Positions 7,559-15,169 of a DNA stretch of 16,757 bases are shown here, in pieces. Numbering within the stretch: the first letter of the stretch is position 1; each line of letters opens with the position of its first letter. The stretch is from Eubacterium sp. CAG:252 (GTDB taxonomy: Bacteria > Bacillota > Clostridia > Lachnospirales > Lachnospiraceae): positions 1 to 16,757 of the forward strand of contig FR886322.1 of assembly GCA_000436535.1 (NCBI GenBank). Direction: 5' to 3'. Below the pieces are notes generated by a model. That model saw nothing but the letters and a program-made list of their open reading frames with translations, had not been told where the DNA came from and made no database searches. Position numbers and translations under genes: made by a program.

Positions 7559-8572
7559 ATGTCACTTACCAACACGCAATACGCAGCAGTTATGCGTATG
7601 TATGATGATATTCACACGCACAACGTAGCCATACAGAATTCACGCTACAACGAAGTAATTGAGCTTTGTCCACAATATCAGACTATTGAAGATGAGATAA
7701 TCGCCCTTTCTATGAAAGAAGCTGTCAGGCGTATAGGCAATAATTCATCTGACACGGATACTGATGAATTCAGCTCACACCTGAAAGCTCTTATAGATAA
7801 GAAGATTAAGCTGCTTGCCTCTATAGGAAAGCCGGCTGATTATCTTGAGGATATATACACCTGTAAAAAATGTCATGATACCGGATATGTCAACGGCACA
7901 CGATGCTCATGCTTTAAGAAAAAGGCAATCGACCTTATATACCATGACTCTAACTTAAAGAACATCACTGCCAATGAGAACTTTTCAACATTTTCTTTTG
8001 ACTGGTATGATAAAACTACTATTGATTCTGCAACAGGACTCACACCTTACAATAATATTCGCAAGGTGTACGATATATGCCAGTCCTTTGTAAAAACATT
8101 TGACACTGAATTCTCTAACCTTCTGCTGCTTGGCGAAACCGGAGTTGGAAAGACATTTCTTTCTAACTGCATAGCCAAAGAGCTGCTTGACAGTTATCAC
8201 AGTGTTATATATCTTACTGCGATAGAGCTTTTCAAATGCTTTGAAAACAGTGACTTTAACAAAGGTGAGGACGTTGAATATCAGGACGTGAGTTACTTTA
8301 TTGACTGCGACCTTCTTATTATAGATGACCTCGGAACAGAGAGTTACAACTCCTACACTATTTCAAAGTTGTTCTATGTTATTAATGAAAGAATATTAAG
8401 AAGAAAGAGTGTCATAATATCGACTAACCTTTCTATGCCGCAGCTTGAGAATACATACTCTGAACGTATATTCTCACGTCTTATCAGTGCGTATACGATA
8501 CTCAGGATATTCTGCGAAGATATACGTGTCCAACAGGCGACAAAGGGTATGCCAGCCGCTAAGAGGAATTAA
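7559..8572 (+). CDS. DnaI/DnaC-like AAA+ helicase loader
   Basis: 337 aa. The N-terminal half carries a Cys4 zinc-finger pattern, CKKC (102-105) and CSC (116-118), as in Bacillus DnaI. The AAA+ domain follows: Walker A GETGVGKT (192-199), Walker B LLIIDD (252-257), sensor-1-like ISTN (287-290) and the conserved SERIFSRL (301-308) with the likely arginine finger. Such proteins load the replicative DnaB-type helicase (DnaC in Bacillus naming) onto DNA. RBS AAAGGGG lies seven bases before the ATG. It is in one operon with the DnaD/DnaB-like gene, the same pairing as dnaB-dnaI in Bacillus. An IstB-type transposition helper is the main alternative, but the zinc finger, the length and the neighbour argue for a helicase loader. 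Confidence 0.88.
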   Translation: MSLTNTQYAAVMRMYDDIHTHNVAIQNSRYNEVIELCPQYQTIEDEIIALSMKEAVRRIGNNSSDTDTDEFSSHLKALIDKKIKLLASIGKPADYLEDIYTCKKCHDTGYVNGTRCSCFKKKAIDLIYHDSNLKNITANENFSTFSFDWYDKTTIDSATGLTPYNNIRKVYDICQSFVKTFDTEFSNLLLLGETGVGKTFLSNCIAKELLDSYHSVIYLTAIELFKCFENSDFNKGEDVEYQDVSYFIDCDLLIIDDLGTESYNSYTISKLFYVINERILRRKSVIISTNLSMPQLENTYSERIFSRLISAYTILRIFCEDIRVQQATKGMPAAKRN

Positions 8573-8610
8573 ACTTGAGAAAATTTATACAGAAAATAAG
8601 CTGATTATGA

Positions 8611-8639
8611 TTGACTTATATAATATTTATGATTATAGT
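8611..8639 (+). promoter_or_regulatory. prs promoter
   Basis: TTGACT, 17 bases, TATAGT: each hexamer is one base from consensus and the spacing is ideal. Predicted start near 8646, which leaves an AT-rich leader of about 135 bases before prs. No riboswitch fold was recognised in it. Confidence 0.65.
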
Positions 8640-8780
8640 TAATTATGTATGTGTATTTAGAATTTAATAAAGGTTTATATGCATTATTTTCACTCATATT
8701 ACAGAATATATGTATATGAAATGACTAATTAAGTTCTTAATATTAATAAATATTTTATCTATACAATGGAGGATAATACA

Positions 8781-9962
8781 ATGCCACGAGACGAACGTCA
8801 TACTGCAACAATTCCATACGGAACACTCGGAATTATTCCTTTAAAGAGCTGCTCTGCTATGGGCGAAAAGGTTGATAAATACCTTGTAAACTGGAGAGAA
8901 CAAAGAGATCACGAAAATCAGTCTAATCTTGCATTTAGCGGATATAAAAGAGACAGCTATGTTGTAAGTGCCAGCACACCTAGATTCGGTTCAGGTGAAG
9001 GTAAAGGTGTACTTAACGATTCTGTCCGTGGTTATGACTTATATATCATGGTAGATGTATGTAACTACAGCATCGAGTATTCTCTTTGCGGTAATACAAA
9101 CCATATGTCACCTGATGACCACTACGCTGACCTTAAGAGAGTTATAGCTGCTGCCGGTGGAAAGGCAAGAAGAATTAACGTTATTATGCCATTCCTTTAT
9201 GAAAGCAGACAGCATAAGAGATCTGGTAGAGAGTCACTTGACTGCTCTCTTATGCTTCAGGAACTTACAGCTATGGGTGTTGAAAATATCATCACATTTG
9301 ATGCCCACGACCCAAGAGTACACAACTCTATTCCACTTAAGGGTTTTGAGTCCGTATCTTGTACTTACCAGTTCATCAAGTATCTCTTACTTGGTGTAGA
9401 TGACCTTATCATCGACAGCGACCATATGATGGTAATCAGCCCTGATGAAGGTGGTATGGGACGTGCTGTATACTTTGCCAACGTACTTGGTCTTGATATG
9501 GGTATGTTCTACAAGAGAAGAGATTATACAAAGATTGTAAACGGACGTAACCCTATCGTTGCACACGAATTCCTTGGTACTAACGTTGAAGGAAAAGACG
9601 TTATTATCATTGATGATATGATATCTTCTGGTGAAAGTATGATTGATGTTGCTTCTGAATTAAAGAAGAGAGGCGCAAAGAGAGTATTCTGCGCTACTAC
9701 ATTTGGTCTTTTCACTAACGGATTTGATAAGTTTGATGAAGCTTACGAAAAAGGCATTATCGATAAAATCCTTACTACTAACCTTGTATACCAGCCAGAT
9801 GAACTCCTTTCTAAGCCTTGGTATATCAATGTAGATATGAGCAAGTATATGGCTCTTCTTATCGATACACTTAACCATGATTCTTCAATCAGCGACCTTC
9901 TTAATCCTGTTGATAGAATTCAGAAGAGAGTTAAGGAATATAATGAAAGACATGCTAAATAA
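8781..9962 (+). CDS. prs: Ribose-phosphate diphosphokinase (PRPP synthetase), long divergent clostridial type
   Basis: Makes PRPP from ribose-5-phosphate and ATP for nucleotide, His and Trp synthesis. 393 aa, against about 315 for the classical enzyme, with roughly 80 extra N-terminal residues. Recognisable elements: the region matching the catalytic loop, FLYESRQHKRSGRE (138-151); ITFDAHDPRVHN (171-182), which replaces the usual DLHA/QIQGFF region; VISPDEGGMGRA (218-229); and the PRPP-binding loop VIIIDDMISSGES (274-286), where many enzymes have a DMxDTGGT-type sequence. RBS GGAGG lies eight bases before the ATG at 8781; an in-frame ATG at 8766 lacks one. It is monocistronic, with its own promoter and a hairpin terminator. 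The activity is well supported by the loop motifs; how the divergent substrate region changes regulation is not known. Confidence 0.88.
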   Translation: MPRDERHTATIPYGTLGIIPLKSCSAMGEKVDKYLVNWREQRDHENQSNLAFSGYKRDSYVVSASTPRFGSGEGKGVLNDSVRGYDLYIMVDVCNYSIEYSLCGNTNHMSPDDHYADLKRVIAAAGGKARRINVIMPFLYESRQHKRSGRESLDCSLMLQELTAMGVENIITFDAHDPRVHNSIPLKGFESVSCTYQFIKYLLLGVDDLIIDSDHMMVISPDEGGMGRAVYFANVLGLDMGMFYKRRDYTKIVNGRNPIVAHEFLGTNVEGKDVIIIDDMISSGESMIDVASELKKRGAKRVFCATTFGLFTNGFDKFDEAYEKGIIDKILTTNLVYQPDELLSKPWYINVDMSKYMALLIDTLNHDSSISDLLNPVDRIQKRVKEYNERHAK

Positions 9963-9969
9963 TATTTAT

Positions 9970-10101
9970 ATTTGCTCATTTATAGTATAATATGCAGACA
10001 GGGAATTAATATATCAGTGTCTTATACAAATATGGCACTAATATGTTAATTCCCTGTTTTAATAGTTATTTATTAATCACTATAACTATAAATGAGCAAA
10101 T
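9970..10101. repeat. Nested inverted repeat between convergent prs and the ABC permease gene
   Basis: A perfect 17-base outer inverted repeat (9970-9986 against 10085-10101, beginning ATTTGCTCAT) encloses a second, independent hairpin at 9998-10057. Outside the perfect part the symmetry continues imperfectly for about ten more bases. Convergent genes often share a bidirectional terminator, but a closed, doubly nested 132-base palindrome is more than that needs. A small MITE-like element is possible; no clear target-site duplication was seen. Confidence 0.75.
9998..10061 (+). terminator. prs terminator
   Basis: ACAGGGAATTAA (9998-10009) pairs perfectly with 10046-10057. The stem extends inward to about 22 pairs with one mismatch and one G-U, and TTTT follows. 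It lies 35 bases after the prs stop. Confidence 0.7.
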
Positions 10102-10164
10102 TTAAAATATTGTACCTAAGACTACTTTTACTTAAGATTAGCTCTCTGCTGCAAGGTATACATT

Positions 10165-12393
10165 CTACTCTCTATTATCTTTAAGGCTTTCCACCATATC
10201 AACCCTGTCGGCCTTCCTTCGCACCATAAGCAGTGATACCACATAACATAATACAACTATCACTACCGTGAGCACGATACTTTTAATCGTCACATATGTC
10301 TCATACAGCACGCCCTCCATGCCGGAATATACTTTAAAGACAACATCCATTATTCCATAACCTGCTCCTATGCCGGTTACTATGCCTATCGGAATAATCA
10401 TATGATTAACATCAATAACCATCCGGTTAATCTCTCTGTCCTTAAGTCCAAGCACCTTTAACATAGATATGGTGTGCCTGTTTTCTGAAACAAGCATATT
10501 GACGGACACGTACAGCGCCGCTATACAGATTATCGCACCTATAACAGCAAGCGAGTATATTATAGCGCCCATCTCATCAAGCACCGTGTTCATCTGCTCC
10601 TTTATATCATCTGACGTAACTGTCTTTGATATTTCATCACCAAGCTGCAACGCCCTGTCTGACAGAAGCCCATTATAAGTATCCTTCTGCCAGCCCAGAA
10701 GCTCTCTTGCATCGTCCATATTACTTATAAGAAGCTTCTGTGTGTTATTGCTTATTATGCCTTCTATCTTTACAGTCTTTTCCTCCATAGTTGTCGGATT
10801 AACAAATGTAAAGTCATCCCCGGCTTTAATTCCGTATGAATATGCCATAACATTTGATATATAATAGCCTTTATCAAGATTAGCCCTGTTTCCGTCAGTA
10901 GTGGTCAGATTAAGATATTTTACATCACTGTCAGCACCTAACAGTAAAAATGTACTTCCATCATATTCATACTTTCCAATAACAAGCTTATCTGTATTAT
11001 CAGCAGCTACACCTTCAATATCTTTTGTTTCAAGCCTGTTTAGTATGTACTCATATTTAAAGCTTCCCATACTGTCTGAGCCTGTATCTATTACATTGTT
11101 CAGTGAGTCAACAAACATAAATGCAACGAGTATAATAAGTGCTCCAAGAAATGCTCCTAAGAACACGACAAAGCTTCTGCCGGGATTGGAAAGTATGCTT
11201 CTTACTGCAAACTTGTTTCTTACTTTTCCCTTTTTTCCGACCATTACGTGTCTGCTTCTGCTCTCGTCTGCCACACCATTTAACATAGCAACAGTGTCCT
11301 TTTTAAGCAGCTTATTTACTTTGCCCATCGCTTTAAGTACATATATAAGTGTAGGAACTATTATTCCAAGCAGTGCTATCGGTATCGGAAGCACAAACTT
11401 AACTGGCATAGGCTCATAATCCGCCAGACTCAGCTCTCCGTATGGCTGCTGGATAATCTTTGTAACAATGCTCACAAGCACACCGCCCACAATGCCCGGT
11501 ATCATCGCAAGCACGCTGTAATGCCACATAAGCTGGCTCTTTTTATAACCGAGTGCCGACAATGTTCCTATCATTTTCTGCTCGCTCTTTATCTTTCGTC
11601 CGATTATGATAGATATGAGCGCAACTGTAATCAGAGGTATCGTAACAAGGAACACATATGCCATTATAAGAAACATCATTGCCTGGTCATCAACCATTGT
11701 TATTCTGGTATTATCGTCCTTTGACAGATATTCGCTCATCTTATAGGTATCATTTATATCTTTTCTGAACTGTGCTTTATCACTGTCTTTTCCATACACA
11801 ACCTTATACTGACACGAATTAACATTAAGCTTGTCGTAAGCACTGTCCGTCATATACGCAAGAAAAAATGAGGAAATATTTTTATAGCTGTCATCCACAT
11901 TTTCAAGCATATACAAATAATCAGGACGCAGAAAATATCCCGTAACCGTATAATTCTTATCCATAATCTTAAGCTTATCGCCTATATTAACCTTCATATT
12001 AACGGCGTATCCCTTGGATATAACTATCTCATTATCCTGGCTTACATCCCTGCCATCGACTACCTCATACAAGTCTATCTTTTTGTTAGCCTTAAACAGC
12101 CTGACCTTATAGTCATCCTCATTAATATTAGTAAAGTATTCTTTTTCAAATGTTATGTTATATTTATCTTCTATCTTTTCTATCTCATCATCCGGTATCT
12201 CTATATATGTAGAAAATGTTGCATCCTCAAGGTTATTATCCTCAAAAAACTTATCGCCATAGCCCTTTATGCCAGTTCCTGCTATATAAAACAGATAGAA
12301 CAGAAGCAGCGCCACAACCGTGAGCACCGATGATGCTATATAAAATGAAAGATTTTCTTTAATATTTCTTTTATATCTTTTATTAAGTGTCAT
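10165..12393 (-). CDS. ABC transporter permease, FtsX/MacB type with two FtsX domains
   Basis: 742 aa membrane protein. Predicted membrane segments: one near the N-terminus (about 16-40), three in the first FtsX block (about 239-264, 292-313, 333-353), one at about 407-428, and three in the second block (about 609-634, 662-686, 704-724), so eight in all. Extracytoplasmic domains lie at about 45-235 (MacB-periplasmic-core-like) and 430-605. Each FtsX block has the short cytoplasmic helix that contacts the ATPase: GTLSALGYKKSQL (276-288) and SMLKVLGLKDREI (643-655). RBS GAGGAAAG lies just before the ATG. The ATPase gene precedes it by 17 bases. Such pairs act as mechanotransmission pumps for lipoproteins, peptides or antimicrobials; the substrate is unknown. 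No sensor kinase is nearby. Confidence 0.92.
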   Translation of the reverse strand: MTLNKRYKRNIKENLSFYIASSVLTVVALLLFYLFYIAGTGIKGYGDKFFEDNNLEDATFSTYIEIPDDEIEKIEDKYNITFEKEYFTNINEDDYKVRLFKANKKIDLYEVVDGRDVSQDNEIVISKGYAVNMKVNIGDKLKIMDKNYTVTGYFLRPDYLYMLENVDDSYKNISSFFLAYMTDSAYDKLNVNSCQYKVVYGKDSDKAQFRKDINDTYKMSEYLSKDDNTRITMVDDQAMMFLIMAYVFLVTIPLITVALISIIIGRKIKSEQKMIGTLSALGYKKSQLMWHYSVLAMIPGIVGGVLVSIVTKIIQQPYGELSLADYEPMPVKFVLPIPIALLGIIVPTLIYVLKAMGKVNKLLKKDTVAMLNGVADESRSRHVMVGKKGKVRNKFAVRSILSNPGRSFVVFLGAFLGALIILVAFMFVDSLNNVIDTGSDSMGSFKYEYILNRLETKDIEGVAADNTDKLVIGKYEYDGSTFLLLGADSDVKYLNLTTTDGNRANLDKGYYISNVMAYSYGIKAGDDFTFVNPTTMEEKTVKIEGIISNNTQKLLISNMDDARELLGWQKDTYNGLLSDRALQLGDEISKTVTSDDIKEQMNTVLDEMGAIIYSLAVIGAIICIAALYVSVNMLVSENRHTISMLKVLGLKDREINRMVIDVNHMIIPIGIVTGIGAGYGIMDVVFKVYSGMEGVLYETYVTIKSIVLTVVIVVLCYVVSLLMVRRKADRVDMVESLKDNRE

Positions 12394-12410
12394 ACTTTCC
12401 TCTTTTCCTG

Positions 12411-13109
12411 CTACAACTCAAGTTCGTCTGCTGCAACTCTCTCTTTATTATTAATACAATCTGCAACTTTGCCATCCCTTATCCTTACGATTGTGTCTGC
12501 CATATGCGCGATGGCTTCATTGTGCGTGATTATAATAATCGTTGTCTTAAAGCTCGTATTAACTTTTTCTATAACCTTAAGCACAGCCCTTGATGACTTA
12601 GAGTCAAGCGCACCAGTCAGCTCATCACACAGCAGTATCTTGGGATTTTTGATGAGTGCCCTTGCTATAGCTACTCTCTGCTGCTGTCCTCCTGAAAGTT
12701 CCTTTGGAAAACGGTTCTTATACTGCGCTATTCCAAGCGAGTCCATAACCTCATCGATATCTAACGGACTTTTTGCTATATCTGCCACAACCTGTATATT
12801 TTCCTGAACGGTAAGGTCTGGTATAAGGTTGTAGAACTGGAAAACAAAGCCTATATCCTCACGTCTGTAATCTGTGAGCTGTTTCTTTCCTGCATCGCTT
12901 ATATTCCTTCCCGATATAACTATGTTGCCAGAGTCAAGCGAGTCAAGACCACCTATCATATTAAGCAGTGTACTTTTTCCTGAGCCGGAAGGCCCTAATA
13001 TTACATATATTTTCCCCTCATCAAGTGAAAGGCTCACATCATCTAATGCCTTAATAAGCGCCTCTCCCTCTCCATAATGTTTTTTTGCATTTTTAATCTC
13101 TATAAACAT
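12411..13109 (-). CDS. ABC transporter ATP-binding protein, MacB/LolD type
   Basis: 232 aa ATPase partner of the FtsX-type permease that follows. Motifs: Walker A GPSGSGKST (39-47), Q-loop VFQFYNLIP (89-97), signature LSGGQQQR (138-145), Walker B ILLCDELTGALD (158-169) with the catalytic glutamate, and switch histidine in ITHNEA (194-199). The CDELTGALD form is common in peptide-export and resistance ATPases of Firmicutes. Two in-frame ATGs lie close together (13115 and 13109). The second was chosen because GGAGG at 13117-13121 is seven bases from it, whereas it is only one base from the first. The permease gene begins 17 bases after the stop, so the two are cotranscribed. Confidence 0.94.
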   Translation of the reverse strand: MFIEIKNAKKHYGEGEALIKALDDVSLSLDEGKIYVILGPSGSGKSTLLNMIGGLDSLDSGNIVISGRNISDAGKKQLTDYRREDIGFVFQFYNLIPDLTVQENIQVVADIAKSPLDIDEVMDSLGIAQYKNRFPKELSGGQQQRVAIARALIKNPKILLCDELTGALDSKSSRAVLKVIEKVNTSFKTTIIIITHNEAIAHMADTIVRIRDGKVADCINNKERVAADELEL

Positions 13110-13144
13110 CGTCATACCTCCTGACTTTATAAATTCTAAATATA

Positions 13145-13190
13145 TTTATAAATGCTTTTACCAATATTATTTTATTAATTTTATAAATGC
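13145..13190. repeat. Direct repeat upstream of the ABC exporter genes
   Basis: TTTATAAATGC occurs at 13145-13155 and again at 13180-13190, 35 bases apart, within about 80 bases of the ATPase start. They could be binding sites for a regulator of the exporter, but at this AT content the repeat may be chance. Confidence 0.35.
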
Positions 13191-13237
13191 AGTTTTTTGA
13201 TATAAGCAGGGTTACAAATCAAAAGTCCTGACACACA

Positions 13238-13440
13238 GACATAAACAATATTTTTAATATAACCCGCAAAATTTAACACATACAAAAATCCCCCTACCTC
13301 TCCGACATAAACAATGTTTTTAATATAACATCATATTTACATTATTATTCAAACTCTGGTAATGAACACGATAATAAACAGTCCTTTAACCACAACATCA
13401 TATTTACTCATTTATGTTTAATAAAATATCCAAAAATGTA
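13238..13440. repeat. Degenerate tandem repeat, about 66-67 bp period
   Basis: Units begin at about 13238, 13304 and 13371. The first two share 25 of 26 bases (GACATAAACAAT then TTTTTAATATAAC). The second and third share AACATCATATTTAC at 13327-13340 and 13394-13407. No open frame runs through the units. Confidence 0.65.
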
Positions 13441-13703
13441 CTATGCACTTAATAATCTTGTAAAAATACATCGGGTTAGATTGTGCTAACCTTAGTTTGA
13501 TAATACCACTTGGTTATTATGATTTCAACATATTTGTTATATGATAAATGAAATTATAAAATGTGATAAAAAAGCAGAATAAATTTTATCTACCACCTGT
13601 TATTATGGTTATAAACCTTATTCCACTTTTTACAGAAAATTATTTTAAGAACTTGAGAAACAGAATTCTGTTATCAACAACTTAACCGATACAAAAACTG
13701 ATG
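13441..13703. other. Intergenic stretch with small hairpins and a palindrome
   Basis: No gene seen. A hairpin GGTTAG/CTAACC (13474-13491) is followed by ATAATACC/GGTTATTAT with one bulged base (13500-13521). A perfect 14-base palindrome, AACAGAATTCTGTT, lies at 13659-13672. These could be parts of an RNA or an operator; no known family was recognised. Confidence 0.35.
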
Positions 13704-13975
13704 CTATTATACTATGTTTCTAATATGAAATTTTTCCGCTCTTGATAAAGAGCCTAAAAATGAAACTATTGTGCTATATTTACAATATAAGATTTTTTTC
13801 ACTCTTGATAAAGAGCCTAAAAATGAAACTATTGTGCTATATTTACAATATAAGATTTTTTTCACTCTTGATAAAGAGCCTAAAAATGAAACTATTGTGC
13901 TATATTTACAATATAAGATTTTTTTCACTCTTGATAAAGAGCCTAAAAATGAATTTTTCACTCTTGACAAAAACC
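13704..13975. repeat. Perfect 63-bp tandem array (array 1)
   Basis: Three apparently identical 63-base units start at 13739, 13802 and 13865. A partial fourth (13928-13952) is followed by a truncated echo at 13961. A diverged half unit precedes the array (13704-13738). Each unit has a hairpin CTCTT-GATA-AAGAG, a second stem ATTGT/ACAAT and a run of seven T. Because 63 is a multiple of three, several frames stay open through the array, giving apparent repetitive ORFs of 76-87 codons. None has a ribosome binding site, so they are not called as genes. Identical copies imply recent expansion. Confidence 0.9.
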
Positions 13976-14028
13976 TGACACCCTTAACTTTTACAGATTA
14001 AAGACATGTGACGTCAGAAGCATATAAA

Positions 14029-14068
14029 AACGGTTACTATATTATCGCTATGTAATATAGTAACCGTT
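14029..14068 (-). terminator. Strong minus-strand terminator
   Basis: A perfect 16-base stem (14029-14044 against 14053-14068) closes an 8-base loop. Reading the minus strand, the stem ends in GTAACCG followed by TTTTTATATG, the form of a Rho-independent terminator. The plus strand has no T run after it. It ends the small transcription unit that starts near 14352. Confidence 0.75.
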
Positions 14069-14121
14069 ACTGTAAATTATTCAATTGTTGCTCCTCCAAA
14101 TCATTATCTTCTTTTAATTAA

Positions 14122-14199
14122 TTATTCTGCAATGAATATAATTATTAATAATGCTTGGTATGTGTTATGTTTCCATTGGATTATACCTTCCTTTCTCAC
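14122..14199 (-). CDS. Possible 25-aa membrane-associated small protein
   Basis: Short ORF with GTG start, preceded by AAGGA five bases upstream. The product has a basic, polar first half (starting MRKEGIIQWK) and a hydrophobic end (ALLIIIFIAE). It is the longest frame seen in a compact transcription unit that has a consensus-like promoter 160 bases upstream and a strong terminator 54 bases downstream. It could be a small membrane peptide, including a type I toxin-like one. Equally, the RNA may be non-coding and the ORF chance. No family was recognised. Confidence 0.3.
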   Translation of the reverse strand: MRKEGIIQWKHNTYQALLIIIFIAE

Positions 14200-14358
14200 T
14201 CAATTCCTTATATCTATATTAACATTCTTGATGAATGGTATCGATATATTGTCTATGTATTAATATATTATCTGTTGAACTTGTCTCTTTAATATGATTA
14301 ATATATGTCTTTTATATCGATTATTAATATGTTTAAGGTCTTGTTTGTTTGTAATTGT

Positions 14359-14387
14359 ATATTAACACTCACTTGTACATTTGTCAA
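14359..14387 (-). promoter_or_regulatory. Consensus-like promoter of a small minus-strand transcript
   Basis: TTGACA, 17 bases, TAATAT on the minus strand, a perfect -35. Transcription would start near 14352 and end at the hairpin at 14029-14068, giving an RNA of about 320-330 bases inside a region without other genes. Confidence 0.65.
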
Positions 14388-14896
14388 CTCTTTTTTTGAT
14401 TATTTTTAAATTATTTTCTAATTATTTTTGTTTTTTATATTTGTTGTTAAATTGTGTGAATTGTTTTAAAATTTAAGTATATTGTATACACATAATCAAT
14501 TCATTATTCAATTATATTTTATAGGCTATATACAGCATATTTCTTTAATTTTTATCTAATTCTAATATTTTTCTGTTATTTTATAACCATGTAACTTTAA
14601 ATCAAAAAAGAATTGTTATCAATGCAAACACAGAGATATTATTATATAACCTTGTCACCTCAAATCACCCACCACACCAAACACTTAAACACTGGATACT
14701 GCCGTATTGCCTGGTTGTTATATCGCTTACTGTAATAATAACAAAGGAGCTGCGATAGTAAGTTTATTATACAATATGCGTAGATGTATTATGCATATAG
14801 ATGTATTATGCATATAGATGTTCTTAACAATTATATATTGCATAGATTATGCTTAGTACTACAGCCCCTTGTCTTTAAGGTTTTGAATGTGGATAA
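14388..14896. other. AT-rich intergenic stretch
   Basis: No gene recognised. It contains a 17-base tandem repeat at 14781-14820 and an AAGGAG near 14743-14748 with no suitable start after it. A single perfect DnaA-box-like 9-mer (inverted) at 14888-14896 is compatible with chance. Confidence 0.4.
14781..14820. repeat. 17-bp tandem repeat
   Basis: TAGATGTATTATGCATA occurs at 14781-14797 and 14798-14814, and a third copy begins with TAGATG at 14815. It lies just past the 3' end of the free-standing Rpn C-terminal ORF. Confidence 0.8.
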
Positions 14897-15169
14897 TTAT
14901 TGTATGTTATATTCCTTGTATAACCTTTCTAATTCTTTCTTATCCGTTACCTTTATAAGTTCTTCAGAACGTCCATCTTCCTTTAACTTTGCTATCAAAT
15001 TGAGCAGCTTTTCTGTCGTCCTTTCTTCACCTTCTATCTTGCCACGCGCTTCGCCTCTTGCTTCTCCTTCTATTCTGCCACGAACTTCCCCTTCTGCCAC
15101 TCCATCGGCATAACTCTGCTTCTTAACACCATCTATATACGCCTTCTCATCAAATTCTGTCAGTAACAT
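14897..15169 (-). CDS. Free-standing Rpn C-terminal domain (RpnS-like, putative antitoxin)
   Basis: 90 aa if started at the ATG at 15169, which has GGAGG (15178-15182) eight bases upstream; a GTG at 15178 overlaps that site. The product copies the C-terminal segment of the adjacent Rpn-family gene: the N-terminal MLLTEFDEKAYI, then GVKKQSYADG, and the C-terminal block from EKLLNLIAKL to the end. Between them are seven tetrapeptides each starting with Gly (residues 23-50: GVAE, GEVR, GRIE, GEAR, GEAR, GKIE, GEER), where the long gene has one. It has no nuclease domain. In enteric bacteria, separately translated Rpn C-termini with variable four-residue repeats bind and inhibit the toxic long protein; the same role here is inferred. 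A duplicated pseudogene fragment is the alternative, but the intact frame and ribosome binding site argue for expression. Confidence 0.7.
   Translation of the reverse strand: MLLTEFDEKAYIDGVKKQSYADGVAEGEVRGRIEGEARGEARGKIEGEERTTEKLLNLIAKLKEDGRSEELIKVTDKKELERLYKEYNIQ

Noticed and set aside
8640..8780. A riboswitch in the prs leader
   Set aside because: The leader is AT-rich, with no recognisable conserved aptamer core and no terminator-antiterminator pair.
13707..13970. Open frames of 76-87 codons through array 1 on both strands as a repetitive protein
   Set aside because: Because the unit is 63 bases, several frames stay open at once. None has a ribosome binding site, and codon choice shows no preference for one frame.
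13704..13975. Array 1 as a CRISPR array
   Set aside because: The whole 63-base unit is repeated without unique spacers, and no cas genes are near.
14888..14896. Single perfect DnaA box (inverted) next to the RpnS-like stop codon
   Set aside because: A lone 9-mer of this composition is not surprising in 16.7 kb on two strands, and there are no companion boxes.
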